A stretch of DNA of 64,000 nucleotides, taken from contig JAEKDP010000006.1 of assembly GCA_016521575.1 (NCBI GenBank), positions 1-64,000 of the forward strand, written 5' to 3'. This document shows positions 17,916-27,963 of the stretch, one piece after another. The position numbers and the translations under genes were made by a program. Origin of the DNA: Rhodobacteraceae bacterium F11138. Its GTDB lineage: Bacteria; Pseudomonadota; Alphaproteobacteria; Rhodobacterales; Rhodobacteraceae. The notes under the pieces are model-generated. The model ran no database searches, was not told the DNA's origin, and worked only from the letters and a program-made list of their open reading frames with translations. Each line of letters starts with the position of its first letter. Position 1 is the first letter of the stretch.

Positions 17916-18611
17916 TCAAGCCTCCCGGATGGTGCGCTGTTCGATGCGCTTTTCGTGATCGCCCTGAATCAGGCGGTGAACATAGATGCCGGGCAGGTGG
18001 ATCTTGTCGGGGTCCAGACTGCCGCGGGGCACGATTTCCTCGACCTCGGCGACGCAGATTTTGCCGCACATGGCGGCCGGCGGGTTGAAGTTGCGCGCGG
18101 TCTTGCGAAACACCAGGTTGCCGGTGTCATCTGCCTTCCACGCTTTGACGATCGCCAGATCGGCAACAATGCCGCGTTCGAGAATGTAATCCTCGCCGTC
18201 GAATTCCTTGACTTCCTTGCCTTCGGCAATCACCGTGCCGACGCCGGTTTTGGTATAGAAACCGGGGATGCCCGCGCCGCCGGCGCGCATGCGTTCGGCC
18301 AGGGTGCCCTGCGGATTGAATTCCAGTTCCAGCTCGCCTGACAGGTACTGGCGCATGAACTCAGCGTTTTCGCCGACATAGGAACTGATCATCTTCTTGA
18401 CCTGCCGGGTCTGCAACAACAGGCCCAGCCCGAAATCATCGACACCTGCATTGTTGCTTGCAACGGTCAGATCCTTGGTGCCCGCGTCGCGGATCGCCGC
18501 GATCAGCAGTTCCGGAATGCCGCAGAGCCCAAAGCCCCCCGCGGCAATCTGCATGCCGTCAAACAGCAGCCCGTCCAGCGCCTCGGCGGCGGTCGTATAG
18601 ACTTTTTTCAT
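17916..18611 (-). CDS. scoA: 3-oxoacid CoA-transferase subunit A
   Basis: The alpha subunit, 231 aa, with the CoA-binding glycine motif GGFGLCGIPELLI and the typical SNNAGVDDFGLGLLL and GGAGIPGFYTKTGVGT blocks. I place the start at the ATG at 18611, which is preceded by GGGGAG. The frame is open much further upstream into topA's 3' end but has no similarity there. Together with scoB it should move CoA between succinyl-CoA and 3-oxoacids in ketone body or polyhydroxybutyrate turnover. Confidence 0.93.
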   Translation of the reverse strand: MKKVYTTAAEALDGLLFDGMQIAAGGFGLCGIPELLIAAIRDAGTKDLTVASNNAGVDDFGLGLLLQTRQVKKMISSYVGENAEFMRQYLSGELELEFNPQGTLAERMRAGGAGIPGFYTKTGVGTVIAEGKEVKEFDGEDYILERGIVADLAIVKAWKADDTGNLVFRKTARNFNPPAAMCGKICVAEVEEIVPRGSLDPDKIHLPGIYVHRLIQGDHEKRIEQRTIREA

Positions 18612-18711
18612 GAAGAACTCCCCAACAGTCGGTGTCAAACGCTTGTGCCGCCGTGCAGCGAAAGAGTCAACAAAGGTGCGGAAAACCGGGGTTTCCGCCC
18701 CCCCGCCGGGT

Positions 18712-21327
18712 CTATCGCGCCGCCGGTTTCTTGCTGGTGGCTTTCTTCGCAGGCGTTTTCTTTGCCGGGGTCTTTTTGGCAGCGGCCTTTTTGGGGGCCG
18801 CCTTGCGACGGGTTCCCTTCTTGGCGGCCTTGGCTTCAATCAGTTCAAGCGCCTGCGCCATTGTCAGGGCCTCCGGTTCCACGTCTTTGGGCAGCGTGGC
18901 ATTGATCTTTTCCCATTTCACATAGGGGCCGTATTTGCCCTCCATGATGTTGACCGGCCCGCCCGCGTCGGGATGTTCGCCCAGGGCGCGCAGCGTCTTG
19001 GCGGCGGCCCCGCGTCCGCCCCGGCTGGCAACCTTTTCCGCCAGCAGCTGCACGGCACGGTTCATGCCGACGGTGAATACCTCGTCCAGGCTTTCGAGAT
19101 TGGCGTTGGTGCCGCCCCGGTGTGACGTCGATTCAGCGTGTTTCAGATAGGGGCCATAACGCCCGATGTTGGCCCAGACCATCACACCGTCTTCCGGATG
19201 AGGCCCGATCGCGCGCGGCAGGCTCAGCAGCATCAGGGCGCGATCCAGTTCCAGCTCTTCCGCGGGCCAGTCCTTGGGCACCGACTGGCGCGGCGGTTTC
19301 TTGTTCTCCTCGGTGACCGCGCCGCGCTGGACATATGGACCGAACCGGCCCTTGAAGACGCGGATCTCATCGCCCGCATCTTCGCCCAGCAGCTTGCCGT
19401 CAGGCGGAATGGCACCGTTGTCTTCGGCACCCGGAGGACCGAAGGCGCGGGTATAGCGACATTCGGGATAGTTCGAACAGCCGATGAACGCGCCCCCTGA
19501 ACGCGCCGTGCGCATGGACAGACGCCCCGCGCCACAATGCGGACACAGGCGGGGGTCGGTGCCGTCCTCATTGGGCGGGAACAGGTGGGGTTCCAGAACC
19601 TCGTTGATCTTCTCCAGCACCTCGGTGATCCGCAAGTCGCTGGTTTCCGCGATCGCGGCCGAGAAATCGCGCCAGAACCGGTTCAGAACCGCCTTGTAAT
19701 CGGCATCCCCGGCGCTGACCTGGTCCAGTTCGTCTTCCAGCCCGGCGGTGAAGTCATAGCCGATGTATTTGCGGAAATAGTTCTGCAGGAAGGCGATCAC
19801 CAGCCGGCCCTTGTCTTCGGGGATCAGCCGGTTCTTGTCCTTGCGGACATATTCGCGGTCCTGGATCGTGGTGACGATGCTGGCGTAGGTCGACGGGCGG
19901 CCGATGCCAAGCTCTTCCATGCGTTTGACCAGTGTCGCTTCGGTATAGCGGGGCGGGGGCTGGGTGAAATGCTGCTCGGGTGTGACGCTGCGCTTGTCCG
20001 CACGGTCACCCTGCGCGATTTGCGGCAGCCGTTTGTCGTTGTCGTCGGTCTCCGCGTCGTCGCGCCCTTCTTCATAGACCCGCAGGAAGCCGTCAAACAG
20101 CAGCACCTGCCCGGAGGCCCGCAGTTCGACCTGATCGTCCTGGCTGCCCACCGTGACCGTGGTGCGTTCCAGGCGCGCGCCTTCCATCTGACAGGCCAGG
20201 GTCCGTTTCCAGATCAGGTCGTACAGCTTGCGCTGATCCGCATCCATCAGCTTGAGCGCGGCGGCATCCCTGGTCATGTCGGTGGGGCGGATACATTCAT
20301 GCGCTTCCTGCGCATTCTTTGCCTTGTTCTTGTACATGCGCGGGCTTTTCGGCACGTATTCGTCGCCGAACCGGTCCTTGATCGCATCCCGTGCGGCGTG
20401 GACCGCCTCGGGGGCCATGTCGATGCCATCGGTTCGCATATAGGTAATGTGCCCGGCCTCGTACAGGCGCTGTGCGACGCTCATTGCCTGACGTGCGCCC
20501 ATGCCGAATTTGCGGCTGGCTTCCTGCTGCAGGGTGGATGTCATGAACGGTGCGCTGGGATTTCGGCTGGCGGGTTTCGCCTCGACGGTCTTGACGCTGA
20601 GGTCGCGGCTGGTGATGGCCTGAACGGCCAGTTCGGCCTGGGTTTCGTTCTCGATGTCGAACTTGTCCAGCTTCTTGCCGGCCAGCCGGGTCAAACGGGC
20701 TTCGTAGTCCTGGCCGCGCGGGGTGGCGAGCAACGCCTTCACGGACCAGTATTCGCGGGCATGGAAGGCTTCGATCTCCATCTCGCGCTCGACGATCAGA
20801 CGCAGGCAGACCGATTGCACCCGTCCGGCCGACTTGGCGCCGGGCAATTTGCGCCACAGAACCGGGGACAGGTTGAACCCCACCAGATAGTCCAGCGCAC
20901 GTCGGGCGAGATAGGCTTCGACCAGGGGCATATCGACCTGGCGCGGCTTGGCCATGGCCTCTTGTACGGCGTCCTTGGTTATCGCGTTGAAAGTGACCCG
21001 CGAAACCGGCGTATCCTTCTTGATGGACTTGCGCTTGGTCAGGGCCTCTTGCAGATGCCAGCTGATCGCTTCGCCTTCCCGGTCAGGGTCAGTCGCCAGA
21101 ATCAGGGCGTTGTCTTCTGCAAGCGCATCGGCGATGGCCTTGACGTGTTTCTTGCTGTCGCTGGCGACTTCCCATTTCATGTCGAAATCATGCTCGGTGT
21201 CGACCGATCCATCCTTCGGGGGCAGGTCGCGCACATGGCCATAAGACGCCAGAACGGTGTAGTCGGCACCAAGATACTTGTTGATGGTTTTTGCTTTGGC
21301 CGGGGATTCTACAACAACTACAGGCAT
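18712..21327 (-). CDS. topA: DNA topoisomerase I
   Basis: A type IA topoisomerase of 871 residues that relaxes negative supercoils. The TOPRIM domain starts the protein (VVVVESPAKAKTINKYLG; ATDPDREGEAISWHL). The catalytic tyrosine is Tyr296 in HITYMRTDG. A four-cysteine zinc motif follows (CPHCGAG ... CSNYPEC), then repeated topoisomerase C-terminal modules (FKGRFGPYVQRG, IGRYGPYLKH, EGKYGPYVKWE). The last 35 residues are a lysine/alanine/proline tail resembling histone H1. GAGG precedes the ATG. It lies 217 bases downstream of dprA on the same strand. Confidence 0.97.
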   Translation of the reverse strand: MPVVVVESPAKAKTINKYLGADYTVLASYGHVRDLPPKDGSVDTEHDFDMKWEVASDSKKHVKAIADALAEDNALILATDPDREGEAISWHLQEALTKRKSIKKDTPVSRVTFNAITKDAVQEAMAKPRQVDMPLVEAYLARRALDYLVGFNLSPVLWRKLPGAKSAGRVQSVCLRLIVEREMEIEAFHAREYWSVKALLATPRGQDYEARLTRLAGKKLDKFDIENETQAELAVQAITSRDLSVKTVEAKPASRNPSAPFMTSTLQQEASRKFGMGARQAMSVAQRLYEAGHITYMRTDGIDMAPEAVHAARDAIKDRFGDEYVPKSPRMYKNKAKNAQEAHECIRPTDMTRDAAALKLMDADQRKLYDLIWKRTLACQMEGARLERTTVTVGSQDDQVELRASGQVLLFDGFLRVYEEGRDDAETDDNDKRLPQIAQGDRADKRSVTPEQHFTQPPPRYTEATLVKRMEELGIGRPSTYASIVTTIQDREYVRKDKNRLIPEDKGRLVIAFLQNYFRKYIGYDFTAGLEDELDQVSAGDADYKAVLNRFWRDFSAAIAETSDLRITEVLEKINEVLEPHLFPPNEDGTDPRLCPHCGAGRLSMRTARSGGAFIGCSNYPECRYTRAFGPPGAEDNGAIPPDGKLLGEDAGDEIRVFKGRFGPYVQRGAVTEENKKPPRQSVPKDWPAEELELDRALMLLSLPRAIGPHPEDGVMVWANIGRYGPYLKHAESTSHRGGTNANLESLDEVFTVGMNRAVQLLAEKVASRGGRGAAAKTLRALGEHPDAGGPVNIMEGKYGPYVKWEKINATLPKDVEPEALTMAQALELIEAKAAKKGTRRKAAPKKAAAKKTPAKKTPAKKATSKKPAAR

Positions 21328-21544
21328 TTAAAGACGGACCTCATGCGGCGAATGGTTGCGCTTCTATGGCTGCGCACGATGTGGGGTGCAAGTCCTGATT
21401 GTCAATCCGCGCAAATTGGGCGCAGGGCTGCCGGGTCGATCGCCGTTTCTGATCCGGGGGTCGAGACGGGGCTGCCAAAGGTTTTTCCACGGGCTGCCGG
21501 TGCGGGATTTCGCTGTGCAGCGGTCGTGCGCGGCGCGCTGGAAA

Positions 21545-22696
21545 TCACTGATCCGCCGACAGCAGGCCACCCGCATGACGCTTGATCTTGCCGTCAAGTT
21601 CCAGATCGACCAGAGCCGGGGCCACGTCCCCCGCCGGCGCGGCCAGATCGCGGATCAACTGGTCTTCGGCGATCGGTGACGGACCCAGTTGGGACAGGAT
21701 TTTCTGGTGCAGCGCGGCGGTCTGTTCCAGGCTGCGGCGCTCGGGGGGTGGGGGCGGCAGATCCTCAAGCAGGTCGGGCTGCGCGGGTTGGGCGGGTGGC
21801 GCGGTTGCGGGCAGGGCGGCCATCACGTCCTCGGCGTTGCGCACCAGAATCGCCCCGTCGCGGATCAGCATGTTGCTGCCCGCCGCACGGGCGTCGAACG
21901 GATGGCCCGGTACGGCCAGCACTTCGCGCCCCTGGTCCAGCGCGTCCCGCGCGGTGATCAGGCTGCCGGATTTGGCAGCGGCCTCGACGATCACAACCGC
22001 CTGTGCCAGTCCTGAAATGATACGGTTGCGACGCGGAAAATGGTTTGCCTTTGGCACCATGCCCATGGGCTGTTCCGACACCAGCAACCCGGTGGCGCGG
22101 ATGTCCTGCGCAAGCGTGGTGTTCTCGGCCGGGTAAATCACGTCGACCCCGCCCGCCATGACGGCCACGGTCCCGGTTTTCAGCGCCGAAATATGGGCGG
22201 CGGTATCGATTCCACGCGCCAGCCCCGATGCAACGACATGACCTTGCGCCCCCAGATCCTGCGCCAGGGCACGCGCCATGCGGGTGCCCAGCGAACTGGC
22301 ATTGCGCGCACCGACCAGCGCGACAGTGGGTTTGTGCAACAGCGAAAGGTCCCCGACGGCCCACAGCATGGGCGGGGCATCGGACAGATCGGTCAGCATC
22401 TGTGGATAATCCGCGTCGCCAAGGCACAAAAGCCGCGCACGGGCGGCTTTTGCGGCCTTGATTTCAGCGGCTATTACGCCGGCAGGGCATATTTCATACC
22501 CGTCTACCCCGGCGTTGCGTGCCACTTCGGGCAACGCGACAAGCGCGTTCTGCGCTGTGCCATGCTCTGCCAACAGGCGGTAGAATGTCGTGATACCGAC
22601 CCTGCGCGAGCGCAACAGACGGAGCCACGCAAACCGATCGTCTTCCGTGGTGGGTGGGAGTGGGGGGTGAATGGAAGAAATAGTTTCCTCGGTCAT
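21545..22696 (-). CDS. dprA: DNA-processing protein DprA
   Basis: A 383-residue RecA-loader for incoming single-stranded DNA in natural transformation. It has an N-terminal SAM-like helical region (LRSRRVGITTFYRLLAEHG). The Rossmann-like DprA core carries VALVGARNASSLGTRMA, ASGLARGIDTAAH, AGGVDVIYPAEN, FPRRNRIISGLAQAVVIVEA and KSGSLITARDALDQGREV. After a proline-rich linker comes a C-terminal winged-helix (DML1-like) domain ending in GLLSADQ. Its place next to topA is common in alphaproteobacteria. Competence itself cannot be claimed from this gene. Confidence 0.95.
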   Translation of the reverse strand: MTEETISSIHPPLPPTTEDDRFAWLRLLRSRRVGITTFYRLLAEHGTAQNALVALPEVARNAGVDGYEICPAGVIAAEIKAAKAARARLLCLGDADYPQMLTDLSDAPPMLWAVGDLSLLHKPTVALVGARNASSLGTRMARALAQDLGAQGHVVASGLARGIDTAAHISALKTGTVAVMAGGVDVIYPAENTTLAQDIRATGLLVSEQPMGMVPKANHFPRRNRIISGLAQAVVIVEAAAKSGSLITARDALDQGREVLAVPGHPFDARAAGSNMLIRDGAILVRNAEDVMAALPATAPPAQPAQPDLLEDLPPPPPERRSLEQTAALHQKILSQLGPSPIAEDQLIRDLAAPAGDVAPALVDLELDGKIKRHAGGLLSADQ

Positions 22697-22840
22697 CCGT
22701 CGCTCCGCCTGCTTGCAACCAAGGGTTTAGCGTGATGGAGGTTAACAGGAAGTAAAGCAAAACGGATTCTGTGCAGATTCGCGAAAAATTCGAGCAGCAT
22801 CGCGCCGCTGCCCAAGCCTGCCGCCCGCAGGCCGCGTCGT

Positions 22841-24262
22841 TCAGGTGGCCGCGCCCCCCACTGTCAGGCCGTCCATCAGCACGGTGGGCTGGCCGACGCC
22901 CACGGGCACCCATTGCCCGTCCTTGCCGCAATTGCCCATGCCCGGATCCAGTGCCATGTCGTTGCCCAGCCCGCGAATCCGCGTCAGCGCGGTGGCCCCG
23001 TCGCCGATCAGGGTCGCGCCCTTGACAGGTGCCCCGATCTTGCCGTTGCGGACGCGATAGGCTTCGGTGCAGGAAAACACGAACTTGCCATTGGCGATGT
23101 CGACCTGTCCGCCGCCGAACCCCACGGCCCAGATGCCATCCTTGATCTCGGCCACCAGGTCGTCGGGGTTGGCGTCTCCGCCCAGCATGTAGGTATTGGT
23201 CATGCGCGGCATCGGCGCGTAGGCATAGCTTTGCCGCCGCCCGTTGCCGGTCGGGGCGACCCCCATCAACCGGGCATTCTGGCGATCCTGCATGAAACCG
23301 ACCAGAATCCCGTCGTCGATCAGGGTGTTCCTGCCGGATGGCGTGCCCTCGTCATCGATGGTGATGCTGCCGCGGCGGTCCGGGATGGTGCCGTCATCCA
23401 GCACGGTGATACCGCGCGCCGCCACCTGTTGCCCCATGAGACCCGCAAAGGCACTGGTTCCCTTGCGGTTGAAATCGCCTTCAAGCCCGTGACCGATGGC
23501 TTCATGCAGCAGGATGCCGGGCCAGCCGGGGCCAAGCGCAACGTCCATTACACCGGCGGGGGCGGGGACCGCATCCAGATTGACCAGCGCGATGCGCAGC
23601 GCTTCGCGTGCTTTGGTCTGCCAGTCTGCGGGGTCGATCAGCCCGTCCAGACCGATCCGCCCACCGCCGCCGGCGCTGCCGCTTTCGCGCCGGCCGCCCT
23701 GTTCGACGATAACCGACACATTCACCCGCGTCATCGGGCGTATCTCGCGCAGCTGCGTTCCGTCCGGGCGCAGGATTTCGATTTCCTGCAGCGATGCCGC
23801 CAGGCTGGCGGACACCTGCACCACGCGGCTGTCCAGATCGCGGCAAAACGCGTCGATCTCGCGCAGGGTCTCGATCTTGACCGCAAAGCCCTGTCCGGCG
23901 ATCGGGTCCGCATCCGTATAGAGCCGCGCATTGGTGGGGGTTGGTGCGTCCGCCAGCGTACCGCCGCCGTCGCCCACCGCCAGACGCGCGGTTTGCGCGG
24001 CGCGTTTCAGAGCGTTGATGCTCATCTCGCTGGAATGGGCATAGCCGGTGACCTCGCCATGGACCGCGCGCAGCCCGAATCCCTCGGACGCGTCATAGCT
24101 GGCGGTCTTGAGCCGCCCGTCATCGAACATCAACGCCTCGGACTTGCGCCGCTCGGCAAAGATTTCGCCATCGTCGGCTCCATCGGTTGCACTTTGCAAC
24201 TGGGTCAGCGCATCCGTCAGCGGCAAAGTGGTTTCAAAGGGGCGGAAAGGCGTATTTGTCAT
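22841..24262 (-). CDS. tldD: Metalloprotease TldD
   Basis: A 473-residue subunit of the TldD/TldE (PmbA) zinc protease, which degrades unfolded peptides and matures some ribosomally made peptides. The zinc motif [11 protein letters not shown] has its histidines at 253 and 257. The C-terminal cysteine region ([19 protein letters not shown]) and TVGGAAT ending are typical. The N-terminal domain includes [19 protein letters not shown]. No tldE/pmbA lies nearby, as is usual. Its start is 18 bases from an FNR-type box at 24281-24294. Confidence 0.95.
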   Translation of the reverse strand: MTNTPFRPFETTLPLTDALTQLQSATDGADDGEIFAERRKSEALMFDDGRLKTASYDASEGFGLRAVHGEVTGYAHSSEMSINALKRAAQTARLAVGDGGGTLADAPTPTNARLYTDADPIAGQGFAVKIETLREIDAFCRDLDSRVVQVSASLAASLQEIEILRPDGTQLREIRPMTRVNVSVIVEQGGRRESGSAGGGGRIGLDGLIDPADWQTKAREALRIALVNLDAVPAPAGVMDVALGPGWPGILLHEAIGHGLEGDFNRKGTSAFAGLMGQQVAARGITVLDDGTIPDRRGSITIDDEGTPSGRNTLIDDGILVGFMQDRQNARLMGVAPTGNGRRQSYAYAPMPRMTNTYMLGGDANPDDLVAEIKDGIWAVGFGGGQVDIANGKFVFSCTEAYRVRNGKIGAPVKGATLIGDGATALTRIRGLGNDMALDPGMGNCGKDGQWVPVGVGQPTVLMDGLTVGGAAT

Positions 24263-24280
24263 CGTTCAGGACCTCAGGAT

Positions 24281-24294
24281 TTGATCTAAATCAA
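24281..24294. promoter_or_regulatory. Perfect FNR-type (anaerobox) site upstream of coxB and tldD
   Basis: TTGATCTAAATCAA is an exact match to the FNR/FnrL consensus TTGAT-N4-ATCAA. It lies 148 bases ahead of the coxB ATG and 18 bases ahead of the divergent tldD start. In Rhodobacteraceae, FnrL tunes respiratory oxidases to oxygen, so control of the aa3-type oxidase gene is the natural reading. Whether it activates or represses cannot be seen. Confidence 0.7.
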
Positions 24295-24441
24295 AAAAAG
24301 CGTCCGTTTGACGCAATCAGACGGCTTTATCTGCCTGCCGGAATATGGTTTCTAGCGGCACCAATGACAACGGGGCAGGTGCGCTTAGATGGCGCTTGCT
24401 GTACCAGACCGAACAATGCGATCAACCGATCAGGACAAAAC

Positions 24442-25308
24442 ATGAAGAACGTTTTCACGCTTTCCGGGGTTTTCACAGCCCTTTCGGCCCTTCCTGCACT
24501 GGCCCAGGACGGGCTTGAGATCATCGGCAAGCCCGTGGACGGCTTGATGGGGTTCCAGCCTGCGGCCAGTGAGCTGGCCCACGACCTGCAGTCGCTGGAC
24601 TGGCTGATTCTCGTGGTCATCACGGCGATCTGTGTCTTTGTGACCGTGCTGTTGCTGTACGCAGGTTTCCGTTTCAACCATCGCCGCAATCCGAAGCCGG
24701 CCAGTTTCACCCACAACTCGCCGATCGAGGTCGCCTGGACGATCATTCCGATCGTGATCCTGGTCTTCATCGGCGCCTTCAGCCTGCCGGTGTTGTTCAA
24801 ACAGCAGGAAATCCCCGAGGCCGACGTCACCATCAAGGTGACCGGCTATCAGTGGTATTGGGGCTATGAATATGTGGATCACGAATTCGGCTTTGAATCC
24901 TTCCTGATCGGGGACGGCAAGGTCCTGAACGACGAGGTGATCGCAGAACTGGAAGCGGCGGGCTACAGCAAGGATGAATTCCTGCTGGCGACGGATACCG
25001 CCGTCGTGGTGCCGGTTGGCAAGACCATCGTGATGCAGGTGACCGGTGCGGACGTTATTCACAGCTGGACGATCCCCGCCTTTGGCGTGAAGCAGGACGC
25101 GGTGCCGGGACGTCTGGCCGAACTGTGGTTCGCCGCCGAAAAGGAAGGCGTCTATTTCGGTCAGTGCTCCGAACTGTGCGGCAAGGATCACGCCTATATG
25201 CCGATCACGGTGAAAGTCGTCAGCCAGGAAGCCTATGACGAATGGCTGGAAGGCGCGATCGAGGAATATGCCGGTGCGCCGCGCGACCTGACCGTTGCGA
25301 TGAAGTAA
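24442..25308 (+). CDS. coxB: Cytochrome c oxidase subunit II
   Basis: The CuA-bearing subunit of an aa3-type cytochrome c oxidase, 288 aa. It has a Sec signal ([16 protein letters not shown]), two transmembrane helices ([40 protein letters not shown]) and a periplasmic cupredoxin domain. The CuA ligands are His207 (VIHSWTIP) and the [12 protein letters not shown] set with Cys242, Cys246, His250 and Met253. The aromatic patch [10 protein letters not shown] for electron entry is present. The ATG at 24442 has AGGA ahead, and the longer open frame has no signal peptide. Subunit I is not in this window. Confidence 0.97.
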   Translation: MKNVFTLSGVFTALSALPALAQDGLEIIGKPVDGLMGFQPAASELAHDLQSLDWLILVVITAICVFVTVLLLYAGFRFNHRRNPKPASFTHNSPIEVAWTIIPIVILVFIGAFSLPVLFKQQEIPEADVTIKVTGYQWYWGYEYVDHEFGFESFLIGDGKVLNDEVIAELEAAGYSKDEFLLATDTAVVVPVGKTIVMQVTGADVIHSWTIPAFGVKQDAVPGRLAELWFAAEKEGVYFGQCSELCGKDHAYMPITVKVVSQEAYDEWLEGAIEEYAGAPRDLTVAMK

Positions 25309-25361
25309 GAACGGTCGGCGGGACCCATTCCCGCCGCATCTAGCAAGCTGAAGGGCCCGCG

Positions 25362-26303
25362 ATGAGCGACGTCAGTTTCAATACAGACCTGCGCGAGGAC
25401 GAAGCAGGGTTCGGCGATTTCTTTGCCCTGCTCAAGCCGCGCGTGATGTCGTTGGTGGTGTTCACGGCCTTTGTCGGTCTGGTGGCCGCCCCGGTGCCGG
25501 TGCATCCGCTGATCGGATTCAGCGCCATTCTGTTCATCGCGATCGGTGGCGGTGCATCCGGGGCGCTGAACATGTGGTGGGATGCGGATATCGACCGTAT
25601 CATGCGCCGCACCCGCAATCGTCCGATCCCGGCAGGCAAGGTGACCGAACAGGACGCGTTGGCCATCGGGCTGGCGCTGTCGGGTCTGTCGGTGATGATG
25701 CTGGCGCTGGCGACCAATCTGGTGGCCGCTGCGATGCTGGCCTTTACCATCTTCTTCTATGTCGTGATTTATTCCATGTGGCTCAAACGCAGCACGCCGC
25801 AGAATATCGTGATCGGCGGCGCCGCCGGTGCGTTCCCGCCGGTCATCGGCTGGCTGGCCGCGACGGGCAGCATGGCGGTCGAGCCGTGGCTGATGTTCGC
25901 GCTGGTGTTCATGTGGACCCCACCGCATTTCTGGGCCCTGTGCCTGTTCATGCGCAGCGATTACGACGACGCGGGTGTGCCGATGCTGACCGTGACCCAC
26001 GGACGGCGCGCAACGCGGGTACACATCCTGGTCTATACGATCCTGCTGGCTGTGCTGGCGGTCGGTGCTGCGTTCACCGGTATCGGCGGTCCGGTCTATC
26101 TGACCGTGTCGGTGGTGCTGAACGCGCTGTTCCTGCTGGGCGCATGGCGGATTTCCCGCCGTGATGAAACCGCGTCCGAAGTCGACAATTTCTTGGTCGA
26201 GCGGCGGTTCTTCCGGTTGTCGCTGCTGTATCTGTTCCTGCATTTCGGAGCGATCCTGATCGAAGCGGTCCTGAAGCCCTATGGTCTGGGAGGCTGGACA
26301 TGA
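25362..26303 (+). CDS. ctaB: Protoheme IX farnesyltransferase (heme O synthase)
   Basis: A UbiA-family polytopic membrane prenyltransferase of 313 aa that attaches farnesyl to heme B, the first step to heme A. The aspartate motif [19 protein letters not shown] and the second motif region [14 protein letters not shown] are intact, with about nine hydrophobic helices. It lies 53 bases after coxB. Its stop overlaps the ATG of the small gene at 26300 (ATGA), showing tight operon organisation. Confidence 0.96.
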   Translation: MSDVSFNTDLREDEAGFGDFFALLKPRVMSLVVFTAFVGLVAAPVPVHPLIGFSAILFIAIGGGASGALNMWWDADIDRIMRRTRNRPIPAGKVTEQDALAIGLALSGLSVMMLALATNLVAAAMLAFTIFFYVVIYSMWLKRSTPQNIVIGGAAGAFPPVIGWLAATGSMAVEPWLMFALVFMWTPPHFWALCLFMRSDYDDAGVPMLTVTHGRRATRVHILVYTILLAVLAVGAAFTGIGGPVYLTVSVVLNALFLLGAWRISRRDETASEVDNFLVERRFFRLSLLYLFLHFGAILIEAVLKPYGLGGWT

Positions 26304-26461
26304 GCCTGAAGCCGACACATGAGTTGCACAACCGCCGGTTCGGGCGCAACCTGGGTGTGGGGCTGATCCTGGCCGCCTTCGTGGCGCTGGTCTTTGGCTT
26401 GACCATGGTCAAGGTCACCAGGGGTGATTTCGTGATGCCCCCGAGCGAGGAGCTGAACTGA
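26300..26461 (+). CDS. Small single-pass membrane protein of the cox operon (CoxF-like position)
   Basis: A 53-residue gene squeezed between ctaB and ctaG. Its ATG overlaps the ctaB stop, and its own TGA shares a base with the ctaG ATG. The protein starts [17 protein letters not shown], has one hydrophobic helix ([20 protein letters not shown]), and ends in a polar tail ([16 protein letters not shown]). Small one-helix proteins at this place are seen in oxidase clusters of related alphaproteobacteria. The precise role is unknown; an assembly or stability function is inferred from position. The double overlap makes translation very likely. Confidence 0.85.
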   Translation: MSLKPTHELHNRRFGRNLGVGLILAAFVALVFGLTMVKVTRGDFVMPPSEELN

Positions 26462-27036
26462 TGGCCCTGCATGGACCGCAGAAAACTGTTGTTCAACTGG
26501 TTGCGGTGGTGGCGACCATGGGCGCTTTGGCCTGGGCCTCGGTGCCGTTCTATGACTGGTTCTGCCGGGTCACGGGCTTTGGCGGGACCACCCAGGTGGA
26601 CACCGCCGGTTCGGACCAGATCCTGGACCAGACCATAAAGATCCGGTTTGACGGGTCGCTGTCGCGGGACATGCCCTGGACCTTCAAGCCCATGGTGCGG
26701 GAAATGGAGTTGAAGATCGGCGAGACCGGGCTGGCCTTCTACGAAGCCTACAACCCGACGGATCACCCCATCGCCGGGCAGGCCAGCTATAACGTTTATC
26801 CATACGAGGCCGGCGGTTTTTTCAACAAGATCGAATGCTTCTGCTTCACCGAACAGGTCCTGCAACCCGGAGAGCGGGTGCAGATGCCGGTGACCTTCTT
26901 TGTCGATCCGGAAATTGCAACCGATCTGGACGCGAAATACGTGCATACGATCACGCTGTCGTACACGTTCTACGAAATCGATCTGCCCGGGGGCCAGGCG
27001 GCTCTTGACACCGGATCGCAAACAACAACGAACTAA
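26461..27036 (+). CDS. ctaG: Cytochrome c oxidase assembly protein CtaG/Cox11
   Basis: A 191-residue copper chaperone that delivers CuB to subunit I. It has one N-terminal membrane helix (VVQLVAVVATMGALAWASV), the conserved YDWFCRVTGFGG segment, and a periplasmic beta domain with the copper-binding pair in KIECFCFTEQ. The motif MPVTFFVDPEI is also typical. Translation is coupled to the small gene just upstream through a shared base. coxC follows after 22 bases. Confidence 0.96.
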   Translation: MALHGPQKTVVQLVAVVATMGALAWASVPFYDWFCRVTGFGGTTQVDTAGSDQILDQTIKIRFDGSLSRDMPWTFKPMVREMELKIGETGLAFYEAYNPTDHPIAGQASYNVYPYEAGGFFNKIECFCFTEQVLQPGERVQMPVTFFVDPEIATDLDAKYVHTITLSYTFYEIDLPGGQAALDTGSQTTTN

Positions 27037-27058
27037 CGCCGCAAGGTGAGGGACACTA

Positions 27059-27871
27059 ATGGCACACGCAAAGAATCACGACTATCACATTCTGCATCCT
27101 TCGATCTGGCCCCTGTTGGGGGCGGCGGCAGGCTTTGTCATGCTGGCGGGCGCAGTGCTGTGGATGCACTCGGTCACGCCCTATGTTTTCTGGATCGGAC
27201 TGGCCGGCGTATTGTACACGATGTTCGGCTGGTGGTCCGAAGTGGTACACGAAAGCCACATCGGCGATCACACCCCCGTCGTGCGGATCGGCCTTCGGTA
27301 TGGTTTCATCCTGTTCATCATGTCCGAGGTGATGTTTTTTGCGGCCTGGTTCTGGTCGGTGTTCAAGCACCTGATCTATTCCATGCAGGACTACGTTGGC
27401 AGCGAATATATGGTTCCGGAAATCTATCCGGTCGATCCGTTCCATCTGCCTCTGATCAACACTGTGGTTCTGCTGCTGTCGGGCTGCACGGTGACCTGGG
27501 CGCACCACGCGCTGGTGCATGGCAACATCCGCAAGGATATCGTTGCCGGTCTGGCCCTGACCGTGTTTCTGGGGGTCGCCTTCACCGGGTTGCAGGCCTA
27601 TGAATACATACACCTGCTGCACTCGGGCTGGAAATTCGGCGACGACATCTTTTATTCCAACTTCTTCATGGCCACGGGTTTTCACGGCTTTCACGTCATC
27701 ATCGGGACCATCTTCCTGCTGGTGTGCCTGATCCGGTCGATGAAAGGCGATTTCACCCCGGAACAGCATGTGGGGTTCGAAGCGGCCGCCTGGTACTGGC
27801 ATTTCGTGGACGTGGTCTGGTTGTTCTTGTTCTTCGTGGTCTACATCTGGGGCACATCCGGTCTGGGCTGA
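27059..27871 (+). CDS. coxC: Cytochrome c oxidase subunit III
   Basis: A 270-residue integral membrane subunit with about seven helices. Typical motifs are [39 protein letters not shown], the [20 protein letters not shown] segment, and [18 protein letters not shown] followed by [20 protein letters not shown]. The glutamate in SEVMFF and the HGFHV histidines are intact. It is the last structural oxidase gene here and is followed by an intrinsic terminator at 27914. Confidence 0.97.
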   Translation: MAHAKNHDYHILHPSIWPLLGAAAGFVMLAGAVLWMHSVTPYVFWIGLAGVLYTMFGWWSEVVHESHIGDHTPVVRIGLRYGFILFIMSEVMFFAAWFWSVFKHLIYSMQDYVGSEYMVPEIYPVDPFHLPLINTVVLLLSGCTVTWAHHALVHGNIRKDIVAGLALTVFLGVAFTGLQAYEYIHLLHSGWKFGDDIFYSNFFMATGFHGFHVIIGTIFLLVCLIRSMKGDFTPEQHVGFEAAAWYWHFVDVVWLFLFFVVYIWGTSGLG

Positions 27872-27913
27872 GTCCGGTTTGTGGTTGAAAACCCAAGATA
27901 AACCATATCAAAC

Positions 27914-27946
27914 AAGGCGCGCGGAGTTCCGCGCGCCTTCTCTTTT
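27914..27946 (+). terminator. Intrinsic terminator between coxC and surf1
   Basis: An 11-base perfect stem (27914-27924 with 27929-27939) closes a four-base AGTT loop and is followed by ctctttt. It lies about 40 bases after the coxC stop and 18 bases before the surf1 ATG. It should end, or partly attenuate, the oxidase transcript, lowering surf1 and thrC expression relative to coxBC unless a further promoter exists. Confidence 0.8.
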
Positions 27947-27963
27947 GCCAAGAGGCTGTATTC

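Noticed and set aside
19537-21585. A 682-codon plus-strand frame opposite topA
   Set aside because: It is antisense to a gene with intact catalytic motifs along its whole length. The translation lacks recognisable domains.
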